The notes under the pieces are model-generated. The model saw only the letters and a list, made by a program, of their open reading frames with translations, did no database searches and was not told the origin of the DNA. This document shows, one piece after another, positions 17,344-24,994 of a stretch of DNA of 64,000 nt. This DNA comes from Thermostichus sp047461615 (GTDB taxonomy: Bacteria > Cyanobacteriota > Cyanobacteriia > Thermostichales > Thermostichaceae), in NCBI RefSeq assembly GCF_047461615.1, contig NZ_JANSHI010000005.1, forward strand, positions 1 through 64,000, read 5' to 3'. The position numbers and the translations under genes were made by a program. Position 1 is the first letter of the stretch. Every line of letters begins with the position of its first letter.

Positions 17344-18102
17344 ATGTCTTCACCTCCCCTGGTGTTTTTGGTCTGTCACGGCAGCCGGGATCCGGAATAC
17401 CAGCAGGCGGCAGCGGAGTTGCTGGCGAGGGTGCGGCAGCAGCTAGCTCCTCAAGTGGTGGAGCTGGTTCAGTTGGAAGGCAAGTCCCTGGGCCTGGCGG
17501 AGCAGATTCACAGGTACTTGGCGGCTCGGCTGCCCAGGTGCGACAACCCAGTGGTGTTGGTATCGCTCTTCATGGGGAGGGGAGCCCATGTGGAGGAGGA
17601 TCTGCCAGCGGTGCTGGAGGAGCTTCGGGCTCGCTGGCCCTGCCTAAAGCTGCTGTTGACACCGCCGATTGGCCAGCATCCAGCCCTGCTTGATCTGGTG
17701 GCAGCGCGCGTAGCAGCGGCGCAGCAGTTGGGGGAGTTGATCCACGCCTGGATCCTGTTCGGCCATGGCAGCCGTCTGCCCGAGTTTGCCGCCCAGCTGC
17801 AAGCTGAGATCCAAGCTTTAAAACAGCACCTGCTTGGGATCCCGATTCACCTGGCTTTTGCCGCCCAGCCTCCTACGCTAGAGACCACCGTCGTTCACTG
17901 CTTGCGCCTTAGCCAGTACCGCCTGCGGGTGCTGCCCTTTTTCCTCTTCCCGGGCAGCTTGCTGCGCTCCTTACAAGACCAGGTTCAGCGGTTGCGGCGG
18001 CAGTGGCCCTTGTTGCAGCTTGAGCTGGAGCCACCCCTCTGGCGCGATCCTCAACTGCTGCAGGCCATTGTTGAGACGGTGCGGACGGCCTGTTCTCGCT
18101 AG
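17344..18102 (+). CDS. cbiX: CbiX/SirB-type sirohydrochlorin chelatase, two-domain form
   Basis: ATG at 17344 (MSSPPLVFLVCHGSRDPEY) is used; the longer frame upstream has no family similarity. The 252-residue protein contains two tandem CbiX-like halves. The first has VCHGSRDPEYQQAAAEL and LVSLFMGRGAHVEEDLP. The second has ILFGHGSRLPEFAAQL and LPFFLFPGSLLRSLQ. Histidines in HGSR and GAHVEED-type motifs coordinate the metal. It inserts Co2+ or Fe2+ into sirohydrochlorin. It is followed after 66 bp by cobA, which makes its substrate, so this is a siroheme/cobalamin pair. Confidence 0.85.
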   Translation: MSSPPLVFLVCHGSRDPEYQQAAAELLARVRQQLAPQVVELVQLEGKSLGLAEQIHRYLAARLPRCDNPVVLVSLFMGRGAHVEEDLPAVLEELRARWPCLKLLLTPPIGQHPALLDLVAARVAAAQQLGELIHAWILFGHGSRLPEFAAQLQAEIQALKQHLLGIPIHLAFAAQPPTLETTVVHCLRLSQYRLRVLPFFLFPGSLLRSLQDQVQRLRRQWPLLQLELEPPLWRDPQLLQAIVETVRTACSR

Positions 18103-18168
18103 ATGGGCTGGTCAAAGCCGTCTTGCTTAAGCAAGATGGATCTTTCCAAGAGGCTGTTGGGAGACAAG

Positions 18169-18933
18169 ATGGGCAAAGTGTATCTGGTGGGGGCAGGGCC
18201 CGGAGATCCGGGCTTGCTGACCGTTAAGGGCAAGACCCTGCTTGCCCATGCGGATGTAGTCATCTACGATGCCCTGGTGGGATCTCCCATCCTGGATCTG
18301 ATCCCCCCCACAGCAGAGCGCATCTATGCTGGCAAACAGCGGGGGGCTCACACCTTGCCCCAGGAGCAGATCACGGCCCTGCTGATTGAAAAAGCGCAGA
18401 CACGAGCTGTAGTGGTGCGGCTCAAGGGCGGGGATCCCTTCATCTTCGGCCGGGGGGGCGAGGAGATGCTGGCCCTAGTCCAGGCGGGGATCCCCGTGGA
18501 AGTGGTGCCCGGGGTTACTGCAGGCATTGCCGCCAGCGCCTATGCCGGGATCCCTCTCACCCATCGGGAGTTCAGCTCCTCAGTTGCCTTTGTTACCGGC
18601 CATGAGGCGGCAGGGAAATACCGCCCCCGAGTCAACTGGCGCGCCTTGGCAGGAGCGGTGGAAACGCTGGTGATCTACATGGGGATCCACAACCTCGGCC
18701 ATATTGCCGCTGAACTGTTGGCTGGGGGGAAAGCTCCCGATACGCCGGTGGCCTTGATCCGCTGGGGTACCACCCCAGAGCAGGAGGTTCACCTGCTGCG
18801 TTTGGACAGTCTGGTTGTGCAGCCGCCGCCGGTGTTGCCCCCGGCCATTGTGGTTGTCGGAGCGGTAGTTACTCTTGCCAACTTCTTGCCTGCCTTGCGT
18901 CCACTAGATCCCTTGCCAGCAGGGTCTTCATGA
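18169..18933 (+). CDS. cobA: Uroporphyrinogen-III C-methyltransferase
   Basis: Start at ATG 18169 (MGKVYLVGAGPGDPGLLTVK), giving 254 residues; a longer start at 18136 is possible. SUMT motifs: GAGPGDPGLLT at 8-18 (SAM loop), VVRLKGGDPFIFGRGGEE near 84-100, VVPGVTAGIAASAYAGIPLTHR, and VIYMGIHNLGHIA. It transfers two methyls from SAM to make precorrin-2, entering siroheme and B12. Canonical in every motif, unlike the fused copy at 43303. Stop overlaps the ABC-2 permease start (ATGA, 18930). Confidence 0.93.
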   Translation: MGKVYLVGAGPGDPGLLTVKGKTLLAHADVVIYDALVGSPILDLIPPTAERIYAGKQRGAHTLPQEQITALLIEKAQTRAVVVRLKGGDPFIFGRGGEEMLALVQAGIPVEVVPGVTAGIAASAYAGIPLTHREFSSSVAFVTGHEAAGKYRPRVNWRALAGAVETLVIYMGIHNLGHIAAELLAGGKAPDTPVALIRWGTTPEQEVHLLRLDSLVVQPPPVLPPAIVVVGAVVTLANFLPALRPLDPLPAGSS

Positions 18934-19718
18934 AGGCTTTTTTGCGCAAACTGGCTGCCCTCTGCTCCGCCTACTACGCCTATATGCTGGAGTACCGGGC
19001 GGAACTCCTTTTGTGGGCGCTGGCTGGATCTCTGCCTCTGATCATGATGGGGCTCTGGAGCGAGGCTGCCCGCGCAGGGAACTTCTCGCTCTCTTCCCTG
19101 GAGTTCATCCGCTATTTCCTAGCGGTGTTCCTGGTGCGCCAGTTTAGCATCATCTGGGTCATCTGGGACTTTGAGCAGGAGGTGGTCGAGGGCAAGTTGT
19201 CTCCCCGCCTACTACAGCCTCTGGATCCCGCCTGGCACCACGTGGCCAGCCACCTGATGGAACGCCTCGCCCGCCTCCCCTTTACTGTGGCTTTAATTGC
19301 CCTCTTTTTCCTACTCTATCCCCGCGCTTTTTGGATCCCCTCTTGGCAACAAGTGGCGCTGGGATCCTTGGCTATTCTCTTGGCTTTTGCCCTGCGTTTT
19401 CTTATGCAGTACACGCTGGCGCTGCTGGCCTTTTGGGTAGAGAGGATATCAGCCCTGGAGCAATTTCACTTTTTGGTGTACTTGTTCCTCTCGGGGGTGA
19501 TCGCCCCCTTAGAAGTGTTTCCGCCAGCGGTGCGCCAGGTCTTAGGCTGGACGCCCTTTCCCTACTTGGTGCATTTTCCCGCCAGTCTCTGGGTAGGGCT
19601 CCCCCAGGACATCCTGCGCGGCTTTGCCATGGGCATGGCCTGGCTGGGGCTATTTTGGCTGGTCAACCGTTGGCTCTGGTGGAAGGGTCTGCAGCGCTAC
19701 TCGGGAATGGGGGCTTAA
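18930..19718 (+). CDS. ABC-2 family transporter permease
   Basis: A 262-residue membrane protein with six hydrophobic segments, of the PF06182-type single-subunit ABC-2 permease group. Seen: YYAYMLEYRAELLLWALAGSLPLI, then VWVI-type helix FSIIWVIWDFEQEVVEGKLSPRLLQPLDP (the conserved cytosolic loop), and LVYLFLSGVIAPLEVFPPAV near 190-210. No ATPase partner is adjacent: cobA is upstream, a response regulator downstream. Its four-base overlap with cobA implies translational coupling. Substrate unknown. Confidence 0.85.
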   Translation: MKAFLRKLAALCSAYYAYMLEYRAELLLWALAGSLPLIMMGLWSEAARAGNFSLSSLEFIRYFLAVFLVRQFSIIWVIWDFEQEVVEGKLSPRLLQPLDPAWHHVASHLMERLARLPFTVALIALFFLLYPRAFWIPSWQQVALGSLAILLAFALRFLMQYTLALLAFWVERISALEQFHFLVYLFLSGVIAPLEVFPPAVRQVLGWTPFPYLVHFPASLWVGLPQDILRGFAMGMAWLGLFWLVNRWLWWKGLQRYSGMGA

Positions 19719-19803
19719 GAACTGCCTTGAGCCGCCGCAGCTATTATCATGGGCTAGGGATCTCCAGCTTGGCTGCCAGTCTTCGGCTCCCCCTCAGGTC
19801 ATC

Positions 19804-20502
19804 ATGAAGCGCGTCCTAGTCGTAGATGACGATCCCATTTCCCTCAAGGTTCTGAGCCGCCATCTCAGCCAGCATGGCTATCGGGTTCGCACAGCCACTT
19901 CCGGCAGAGAAGGATTGCGCCTGTTTGCTGAAGAGCAGCCGGATGTGGTGGTGTCAGATGTGGTGATGCCGGAAATGAATGGTTTCGAGTTCTGCCGGCA
20001 GCTACGCCAACAGCGAGGCGGCGAGCTTGTTCCCTTTATCTTTCTCTCTTCCCGTGGCGAACTAGGCGACCGCATTCAGGGGTATGAGTGGGGAGCCGAC
20101 GACTACATCATCAAGCCCTTTGAGCCCCTGGAATTAGTGGCCAAGATTGAGGCGCAGATTGAACGATCCCGCCGCACGCAATTGGAGATCCTCCGTCTCA
20201 TCTGGCAGCAGAACTCCGCTAAGGCTGATGTTGCCCCTCGCCCCCGCTTGGAGGAGCTCAACCTAACCCCCGCCGAAGAGCGGGTGTTCCGGGAGGTTAT
20301 CCAGGGCTACACCAACAAGCAGATTGGCGAAAGGCTATGCATTAGCCCGCGCACTGTCCAGACCCACTTGACCAATATTCTCAGCAAGCTTTCTCTGGAA
20401 AACCGCTCCCAGCTGGTGCGCTTTGCCTATGAGCAGGGCTACGTTTCTCGAGAGGAAGGAGGCAACAAAAGGATCCCTCCCTCAGGCCAAATGAAGTCTT
20501 AA
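19804..20502 (+). CDS. NarL/LuxR-type response regulator
   Basis: Start at ATG 19804 (MKRVLVVDDDPISLKVL), 232 residues. Receiver domain 1-120: acidic pair Asp9/Asp10, phospho-acceptor Asp52 in VVSDVVMPEMNGFEF, Lys in DDYIIKPFEP near 103. LuxR helix-turn-helix at about 158-215: LTPAEERVFREVIQGYTNKQIGERL, then CISPRTVQTHLTNIL. Resembles the cyanobacterial/red-plastid Ycf29 group, which I propose cautiously. No kinase is adjacent. The 3' end overlaps the convergent sulfiredoxin gene by 21 bp. Confidence 0.88.
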   Translation: MKRVLVVDDDPISLKVLSRHLSQHGYRVRTATSGREGLRLFAEEQPDVVVSDVVMPEMNGFEFCRQLRQQRGGELVPFIFLSSRGELGDRIQGYEWGADDYIIKPFEPLELVAKIEAQIERSRRTQLEILRLIWQQNSAKADVAPRPRLEELNLTPAEERVFREVIQGYTNKQIGERLCISPRTVQTHLTNILSKLSLENRSQLVRFAYEQGYVSREEGGNKRIPPSGQMKS

Positions 20503-20745
20503 AACAGCAGGCGTGGCCCTACGCACTCGACATGGGATCCGATCCCTGCCCAGGCGGACAAAGGCCTCGTAGCGGTGGCAGCCCGAGAAGCTGTAGTACT
20601 TTCCCTCCACCTCTAAAACCTCAATTGGCTCCTGCAGGCCTATTTCCTGGATGGAAGCCATCAGCGCCTGCACCTTCACCGGATCCGTCTGCCGCGGCAG
20701 CGGACGGCGAATCTGAGCCAGGGGAATCTCGCGAATCTCCACCAT
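20482..20745 (-). CDS. srx: Sulfiredoxin
   Basis: An 87-residue enzyme. The catalytic motif YSFSGCHRYEAFVRLG (about residues 50-65) holds the cysteine that carries out ATP-dependent reduction of cysteine sulfinic acid in 2-Cys peroxiredoxins. Upstream RRPLPRQTDPVKVQALMASIQEIGLQEPIEV resembles the ParB/Srx fold shared with ParB nucleases; the FSGCHR cysteine distinguishes it from ParB. Standalone sulfiredoxins of this size are known in cyanobacteria. The last 21 bp overlap the response regulator on the opposite strand. Confidence 0.88.
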   Translation of the reverse strand: MVEIREIPLAQIRRPLPRQTDPVKVQALMASIQEIGLQEPIEVLEVEGKYYSFSGCHRYEAFVRLGRDRIPCRVRRATPAVLRLHLA

Positions 20746-20870
20746 GGTGGGTCTCTTCTCAGTTCGGCTTCTTCATCATACTCGTTATGAGTTTATCTTG
20801 TCAGCCCTTGGCGGAGAGATAGACTCTGAGAGCAAGGCATGGCAGGATAGCACCAGCCTGGACTTATGAG

Positions 20871-21299
20871 TTGCGCTGGAAGCTAAGCCATATGTGGCAA
20901 CTCCTCAAAGTTCTGTGGGGAAAGGTTGCGGGTCAACTTCCCTCTGCCCCATCCAAGATGCCGCCAGATCTGCTTGGCAAAGTGCCGGTTCAGCAGCCTT
21001 CTCCCCAGAAGGCCCCTGCTGCGGAGGCTACCCCCAAGCCTACTTGGGAAGCTGCTGCCCCCAAGGTCATGGCAGCCCAGCGGGTTGAGGAACCCAGGGA
21101 GTTGCTGAGATCCCCCGACGCGGAGGCAGGAGAATCCGGCATCGGCCCAGCTCAACCTACCTCCACAGCCAAAAGCATCAGCAATCTCTGGGCCATGGGC
21201 GATAGCGGATCCCGGATTTCCCGCATTGCTGCCGCCAGCAACAGTAGCCTTGCTGTCAGCTCTATTGCCAGGGCTGCTGGGCCGATAATGGATAGGTAA
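20871..21299 (+). CDS. Hypothetical Ala/Pro-rich protein
   Basis: A 142-residue open frame whose stop (TAA, 21297-21299) overlaps the ATG of the ABA4-like gene by one base, suggesting translational coupling. N-terminal residues 1-20 are basic and amphipathic. Residues 30-100 are Pro/Ala/Lys rich and low complexity (VQQPSPQKAPAAEATPKP). The tail reads ISNLWAMGDSGSRISRIAAASNSSL. No domain recognised. A minus-strand frame of the same length opposes it, so the coding call is weak. The coupling is the main reason to keep it. Confidence 0.35.
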   Translation: MRWKLSHMWQLLKVLWGKVAGQLPSAPSKMPPDLLGKVPVQQPSPQKAPAAEATPKPTWEAAAPKVMAAQRVEEPRELLRSPDAEAGESGIGPAQPTSTAKSISNLWAMGDSGSRISRIAAASNSSLAVSSIARAAGPIMDR

Positions 21300-21799
21300 T
21301 GCTGGGGGTTCCAAGCATGCTGGAGATAGTCTTTAACGCAGCCAACTGGTTTGCGCTGCCTTTTTGGGCCTTGATGATCCTGTTGCCGGGTTGGAAAGTA
21401 ACCCGCAGGGTGATGGAATCGCTCTTGCCCATTGCCCTTTTGGCAGCAGTCTATCTCTACCTTCTGGCTGGCGGGTTTAGCACAGCGACTCTTAGGGAGT
21501 TTTTCAATCCCCAGCTATCTCTGAGCAATCTAACAGCTCTATTCAGCCAGCCCTCGGTGATGGCGACGGGGTGGGTTCACTACATCGTCATGGATTTGTT
21601 TGTGGGACGATGGATCTTCTTGGAGGGGTGGGAAAAGCGGGTTTGGACAACCCATTCCCTGCTGCTGTGCTTGTTTGCCGGGCCAGTGGGCTTGCTCTCC
21701 CATCTGCTTACGGTGGCAGTTGTCCAGGCACGCCGGCAAAACCAGGCGCAAGGAAGGACTCAAGAGACAGAAGTGCCGCAAGAGTTGGCTAACTCCTAG
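21299..21799 (+). CDS. DUF4281 / ABA4-like membrane protein
   Basis: A 166-residue membrane protein with four hydrophobic segments. Diagnostic blocks: VFNAANWFALPFWALMILLP near 11-30 and GWVHYIVMDLFVGRWIFLEG near 90-110, the ABA4/DUF4281 signature. Plant ABA4 is needed for neoxanthin synthesis; cyanobacterial homologues lack an assigned role but are often in carotenoid or photoprotective contexts. An alternative start is ATG 21317 (MLEIVFNAANW). The first ATG at 21299 overlaps the upstream stop. Confidence 0.85.
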   Translation: MLGVPSMLEIVFNAANWFALPFWALMILLPGWKVTRRVMESLLPIALLAAVYLYLLAGGFSTATLREFFNPQLSLSNLTALFSQPSVMATGWVHYIVMDLFVGRWIFLEGWEKRVWTTHSLLLCLFAGPVGLLSHLLTVAVVQARRQNQAQGRTQETEVPQELANS

Positions 21800-21906
21800 G
21801 GATAGGCTCCATCGAATAGGGATCCAGGCTCGCATAGCAAGAGGAAGTTCTGTGAGGCTAGGATATCAGGGGTAGGAGCCCTCGGCCTTGAGGCCAGAGG
21901 AACTGC

Positions 21907-22680
21907 TTGATGAGGAGTGGAGGCGTAGCTTGGTTTTTGCGTCCTCAGCGGTGGCTGTGGAGCGGCCTTGGAGCAGCAGCCCTTGTGGCCCTCACGGCTG
22001 GGGCTAGCTGGGCACGGCTTTTGTTGGAAGTGCGCATGACCCTGGGCCTGCCCATTAGCCCTAACTACTGGTACATGGTGGCCCTTAGCCGAGCCGGTAG
22101 CCCTGGTCCCACTGCCAACCTGGTAGATCCCAATGTCCGGGTCGGGCCCAACGAGTACACCTTTGTGCGTGACTGGGACTACCTGATTCGGGTTACCCCC
22201 CTCAACGAGGAGTCCGTTTTGCAAGCTACCATCCAGCGCTTTGGTGAGCAGGAGCGAGAGTTTGCCGTTGGCTTTAACCAGGTGCGGGTGGAGCGCGTTA
22301 ACCGGGATCGCGACACCCTTAGGTTCCGGATTGACCTTTCGGAGCTCCAAGGTCTGGACGGGCAAAACCAGGATATCCAGGTGGCTTTGCTCACTGCCCG
22401 CGCTCCTTTTCGCGTTGCTCCTGAAGAGACCAATCTGGCCATTGATGCCACCCGCGGCGAACTGCCCAACTACTATCGCCTTAGTCTCTCCAACCAGCGG
22501 CAGGTGGTTGTCGACAATCCCCAGCGCCAAGAGACCATGCGCCGCAGCCGTGAGTTACTCCAGCAAAGTGGATCTGGAAGCGGCCTCACCCGCGAGCTCA
22601 TTGAGGGAGGAGCCCTGGAGATTTTGGCTGCTAACATCCTCACCTTTGAGCTACGCCTTCTTTCCTCCTCCAGTTTCTAG
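21907..22680 (+). CDS. Exported conserved hypothetical protein
   Basis: A 257-residue protein. A signal peptide (basic MRSGGVAWFLRPQRW, hydrophobic 18-35) ends near GASWA-R. The mature region contains MTLGLPISPNYWYMVALSRAG, LIRVTPLNEESVLQATIQRFG and LRFRIDLSELQGL, which look like a folded beta-rich domain. No family is recognised. A 244-residue frame runs antisense to it, but its composition is a mirror of this gene. Contains no GGATCC, the start of the desert that extends over archease and rtcB. Confidence 0.65.
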   Translation: MMRSGGVAWFLRPQRWLWSGLGAAALVALTAGASWARLLLEVRMTLGLPISPNYWYMVALSRAGSPGPTANLVDPNVRVGPNEYTFVRDWDYLIRVTPLNEESVLQATIQRFGEQEREFAVGFNQVRVERVNRDRDTLRFRIDLSELQGLDGQNQDIQVALLTARAPFRVAPEETNLAIDATRGELPNYYRLSLSNQRQVVVDNPQRQETMRRSRELLQQSGSGSGLTRELIEGGALEILAANILTFELRLLSSSSF

Positions 22681-22746
22681 AGAGAAACTTTAATCTATCC
22701 AGGTGGCCTCTGGCTTTGGCCTGAGAATGAGAGCAGGGGGACTGCC

Positions 22747-23169
22747 GTGGTGCGGGCAAGATGGGAGCACTTTGAACACATGGCCGACATTGGTGTGCGC
22801 GGCTATGGGGCAACGCCGGAGGAAGCCTTTGCCCAGGCAGCTTTGGCCCTGACTGCGGTGGTCACTAGCGTGGATGAAGTAGCTCCCAGAGAACACCTAG
22901 AGATCGAGCTAGGAAATGCAGGCGATCTGGAACTGTTGTTGGTGGATTTCCTGAACGCAGTGATCTACGAGATGGCCGTCAGAGGCATGCTCTTTGGAAA
23001 AGTCGAAGTGCACCTGGCAAAAGAGCATCTCAAGGCCAGCCTGTGGGGGGAAAGAGTTGACCCTGCCAGACACCGACCGGCGGTAGAAGTTAAGGGGGCA
23101 ACTTACACGGAACTCAAGGTAGCCCGAGAGGGTGAGCTTTGGGTGGCCCAGTGCGTGGTGGACGTGTAA
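22747..23169 (+). CDS. Archease (RtcB activator)
   Basis: GTG start at 22747 after a purine-rich stretch; an internal ATG would lose the conserved N-terminal FEHMADIGVRGYG. The protein has 140 residues, the normal archease size. It contains the conserved acidic cluster: HMADIGVRGYG (Asp near 14), LLLVDFLNAVIYEMAV and the terminal VVDV that contributes a C-terminal carboxylate. Archease promotes guanylylation and multiple turnover of the RNA ligase RtcB. rtcB follows after 13 bp on the same strand. The family is textbook; a role with this RtcB is inferred from the operon. Confidence 0.9.
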   Translation: MVRARWEHFEHMADIGVRGYGATPEEAFAQAALALTAVVTSVDEVAPREHLEIELGNAGDLELLLVDFLNAVIYEMAVRGMLFGKVEVHLAKEHLKASLWGERVDPARHRPAVEVKGATYTELKVAREGELWVAQCVVDV

Positions 23170-23182
23170 GGGGAGGCAACCT

Positions 23183-24613
23183 ATGGATATCAAGAAACTC
23201 GAGCGTGTGGATGAGACGGTCTGGCGCATTCCTCCAAAAGGCAGAATGCGTGTCCCGGTCTTGATCTTTGCCGACGAGGAGTTAATCCGGGAAATGGACG
23301 ACAAAGTGGCCGAGCAGGCTAGCAACGTGACCACCTTGCCAGGGATCGTTGGAGCCTGCTACGTGATGCCAGACGCCCACTGGGGTTATGGCTTTCCCAT
23401 CGGTGGGGTGGCGGCCTTTGATGCGGAAGAAGGGGGGGTGATTTCCGCCGGCGGCGTGGGATTTGACATCTCCTGCGGCGTGAGAACCTTGCGAACCGGG
23501 CTAAAGCGCGAGGAAGTGGAGGAGATGGCAGAGCCCCTAGCCAATGCCCTGTACGCGAGCGTACCGGTAGGGCTCGGCAGCCGCAGCAAGATCTCCTTGA
23601 GCGACAAAGAGATGGAAGCTATGCTCGAAGGCGGAGCAGAATGGGCTGTTGCTCAAGGCTACGGCAAGAAAGAGGATCTGGAGCGCATCGAAGAACATGG
23701 CCGCATGCGCGGAGCAATGCCGAGCGAAGTCTCCGCCTACGCCCGTGAGCGCCAGCGGCGCGAGATGGGAACCCTCGGTTCGGGTAACCACTACCTCGAA
23801 GTCCAAGTTGTTGACGAGATCTACGATCCCGAGATTGCCAAAGGCTTTGGCCTTAAGTCGGGGGAAGTGGTGATTACTATCCACTGCGGCTCCCGTGGCT
23901 TGGGTCACCAGATCGGCACTGAGTACTTGAAGAAGATGCAACAGGCGGCTAAAGAACACGGCATAGAGCTACCTGATCGCGAGCTGGCCTGTGCGCCCTT
24001 GAAGTCCAAAGTGGGGCAAAGCTACCTGGGAGCGATGCGGGCGGCAACCAACTGCGCTTTGGCTAACCGCCAGATCATCACCCACTGGGTGCGCGAGGTG
24101 TTCGCTGAGCTTTTCCCCAAAGCTGAACTCGACCTTATTTACGACGTCTCCCACAACACCTGTAAGGAGGAAACCCACGAGATAGAGGGGAAAAAGCGCC
24201 GCCTGTTCGTTCACCGCAAAGGGGCAACGCGCGCTTTTGGGCCTGGCCACCCAGAGCTTCCTCAAGCTTTTCGCTCTATCGGTCAGCCCGTCATCATCGG
24301 TGGCTCCATGGGCACGGCTTCCTACATTCTGGTCGGCACCGCGCAAGGGGAGGCCCTTTCCCTCTCCTCAGCCTGCCACGGCGCTGGGAGGGCGATGAGT
24401 CGCAACCAGGCCCTCAAAGCCTGGACAGGGCAGGAGATTATCGAACAACTGAGACGGCGCGGCGTCATCGTGCGCAGTCCTTCTTTGCGGGGGGTAGCTG
24501 AAGAAGCGCCCCAGGCCTACAAAAACGTCGACAAAGTGGTGCGCGCTGCCGAACAAGCCAAGATTGCGAAACTTGTAGCGCGCTTAAAGCCAATTCTGTG
24601 TATCAAAGGCTAG
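23183..24613 (+). CDS. rtcB: RNA-splicing ligase RtcB
   Basis: Start at ATG 23183 after AGGGGAGGCAACCT, giving 476 residues. Metal and GTP motifs all present: VMPDAHWGYGFPIGGVAAFD near 61-80, GVGFDISCGVR at 91-101, GTLGSGNHYLEVQ, IHCGSRGLGHQIG, LIYDVSHNTCKEET, HRKGATRAFGPGHP, IIGGSMGTASYILVG and SACHGAGRAMS, the block with the guanylylated histidine. RtcB joins 2',3'-cyclic phosphate to 5'-OH RNA ends with GTP and Mn. Forms an operon with archease. Standard length; C-terminus close to a terminator at 24644. Confidence 0.95.
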   Translation: MDIKKLERVDETVWRIPPKGRMRVPVLIFADEELIREMDDKVAEQASNVTTLPGIVGACYVMPDAHWGYGFPIGGVAAFDAEEGGVISAGGVGFDISCGVRTLRTGLKREEVEEMAEPLANALYASVPVGLGSRSKISLSDKEMEAMLEGGAEWAVAQGYGKKEDLERIEEHGRMRGAMPSEVSAYARERQRREMGTLGSGNHYLEVQVVDEIYDPEIAKGFGLKSGEVVITIHCGSRGLGHQIGTEYLKKMQQAAKEHGIELPDRELACAPLKSKVGQSYLGAMRAATNCALANRQIITHWVREVFAELFPKAELDLIYDVSHNTCKEETHEIEGKKRRLFVHRKGATRAFGPGHPELPQAFRSIGQPVIIGGSMGTASYILVGTAQGEALSLSSACHGAGRAMSRNQALKAWTGQEIIEQLRRRGVIVRSPSLRGVAEEAPQAYKNVDKVVRAAEQAKIAKLVARLKPILCIKG

Positions 24614-24660
24614 CTATTTGCTGAAAGGGGAAGCTATTTTTAGGGGCTTAATGCCCTTTT
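24584..24660 (+). repeat. 77-bp direct repeat, left copy flanking assembly gap
   Basis: The last 77 bases before the N run (end of rtcB plus its terminator) are identical to 24761-24837 just after it. Most simply, two contigs overlapped by these bases and were scaffolded with a 100-N gap without being merged. Confidence 0.85.
24644..24660 (+). terminator. Rho-independent terminator of the archease-rtcB operon
   Basis: GGGC, loop TTAAT, GCCC, then TTTT (after the gap copy the run continues TTTTCTT). It lies 30 bases after the rtcB stop codon. The duplicate at 24821-24840 has the full T-tract. Confidence 0.7.
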
Positions 24661-24760
24661 NNNNNNNNNNNNNNNNNNNNNNNNNNNNNNNNNNNNNNNN
24701 NNNNNNNNNNNNNNNNNNNNNNNNNNNNNNNNNNNNNNNNNNNNNNNNNNNNNNNNNNNN
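24661..24760. other. Assembly gap (100 N)
   Basis: Exactly 100 N, a scaffolding placeholder. The flanks are identical for 77 bp, so true missing sequence may be zero or negative (an overlap). Confidence 0.95.
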
Positions 24761-24837
24761 TTAAAGCCAATTCTGTGTATCAAAGGCTAGCTATTTGCTG
24801 AAAGGGGAAGCTATTTTTAGGGGCTTAATGCCCTTTT
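24761..24837 (+). repeat. 77-bp direct repeat, right copy flanking assembly gap
   Basis: Identical to 24584-24660. It repeats the last codons of rtcB and the terminator. Treat as an assembly duplicate, not a biological repeat, unless long reads show two copies. Confidence 0.85.
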
Positions 24838-24994
24838 CTTGTTGCTTCCAAGTGATGCTTTGCTGCGTTTGTGAGTTATTCCCCAAGCTGTACTTGCCCA
24901 AGCGCGAATGCCTTAGGAAAGGGTTAGTGTGTACTTGCCCTCTCCTTTGCATTCCCCTATACTGACTTTCATGTCTCGACACTCCAGGTGCTCT

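Noticed and set aside
20883..21314. 143-codon minus-strand frame opposite the Ala/Pro-rich frame
   Set aside because: It lacks coupling or domain evidence; kept only as a caution to the plus-strand call.
21796..22530. 244-codon minus-strand frame opposite the exported protein at 21907
   Set aside because: Composition mirrors the sense gene, which has a clear signal peptide and folded-looking blocks.
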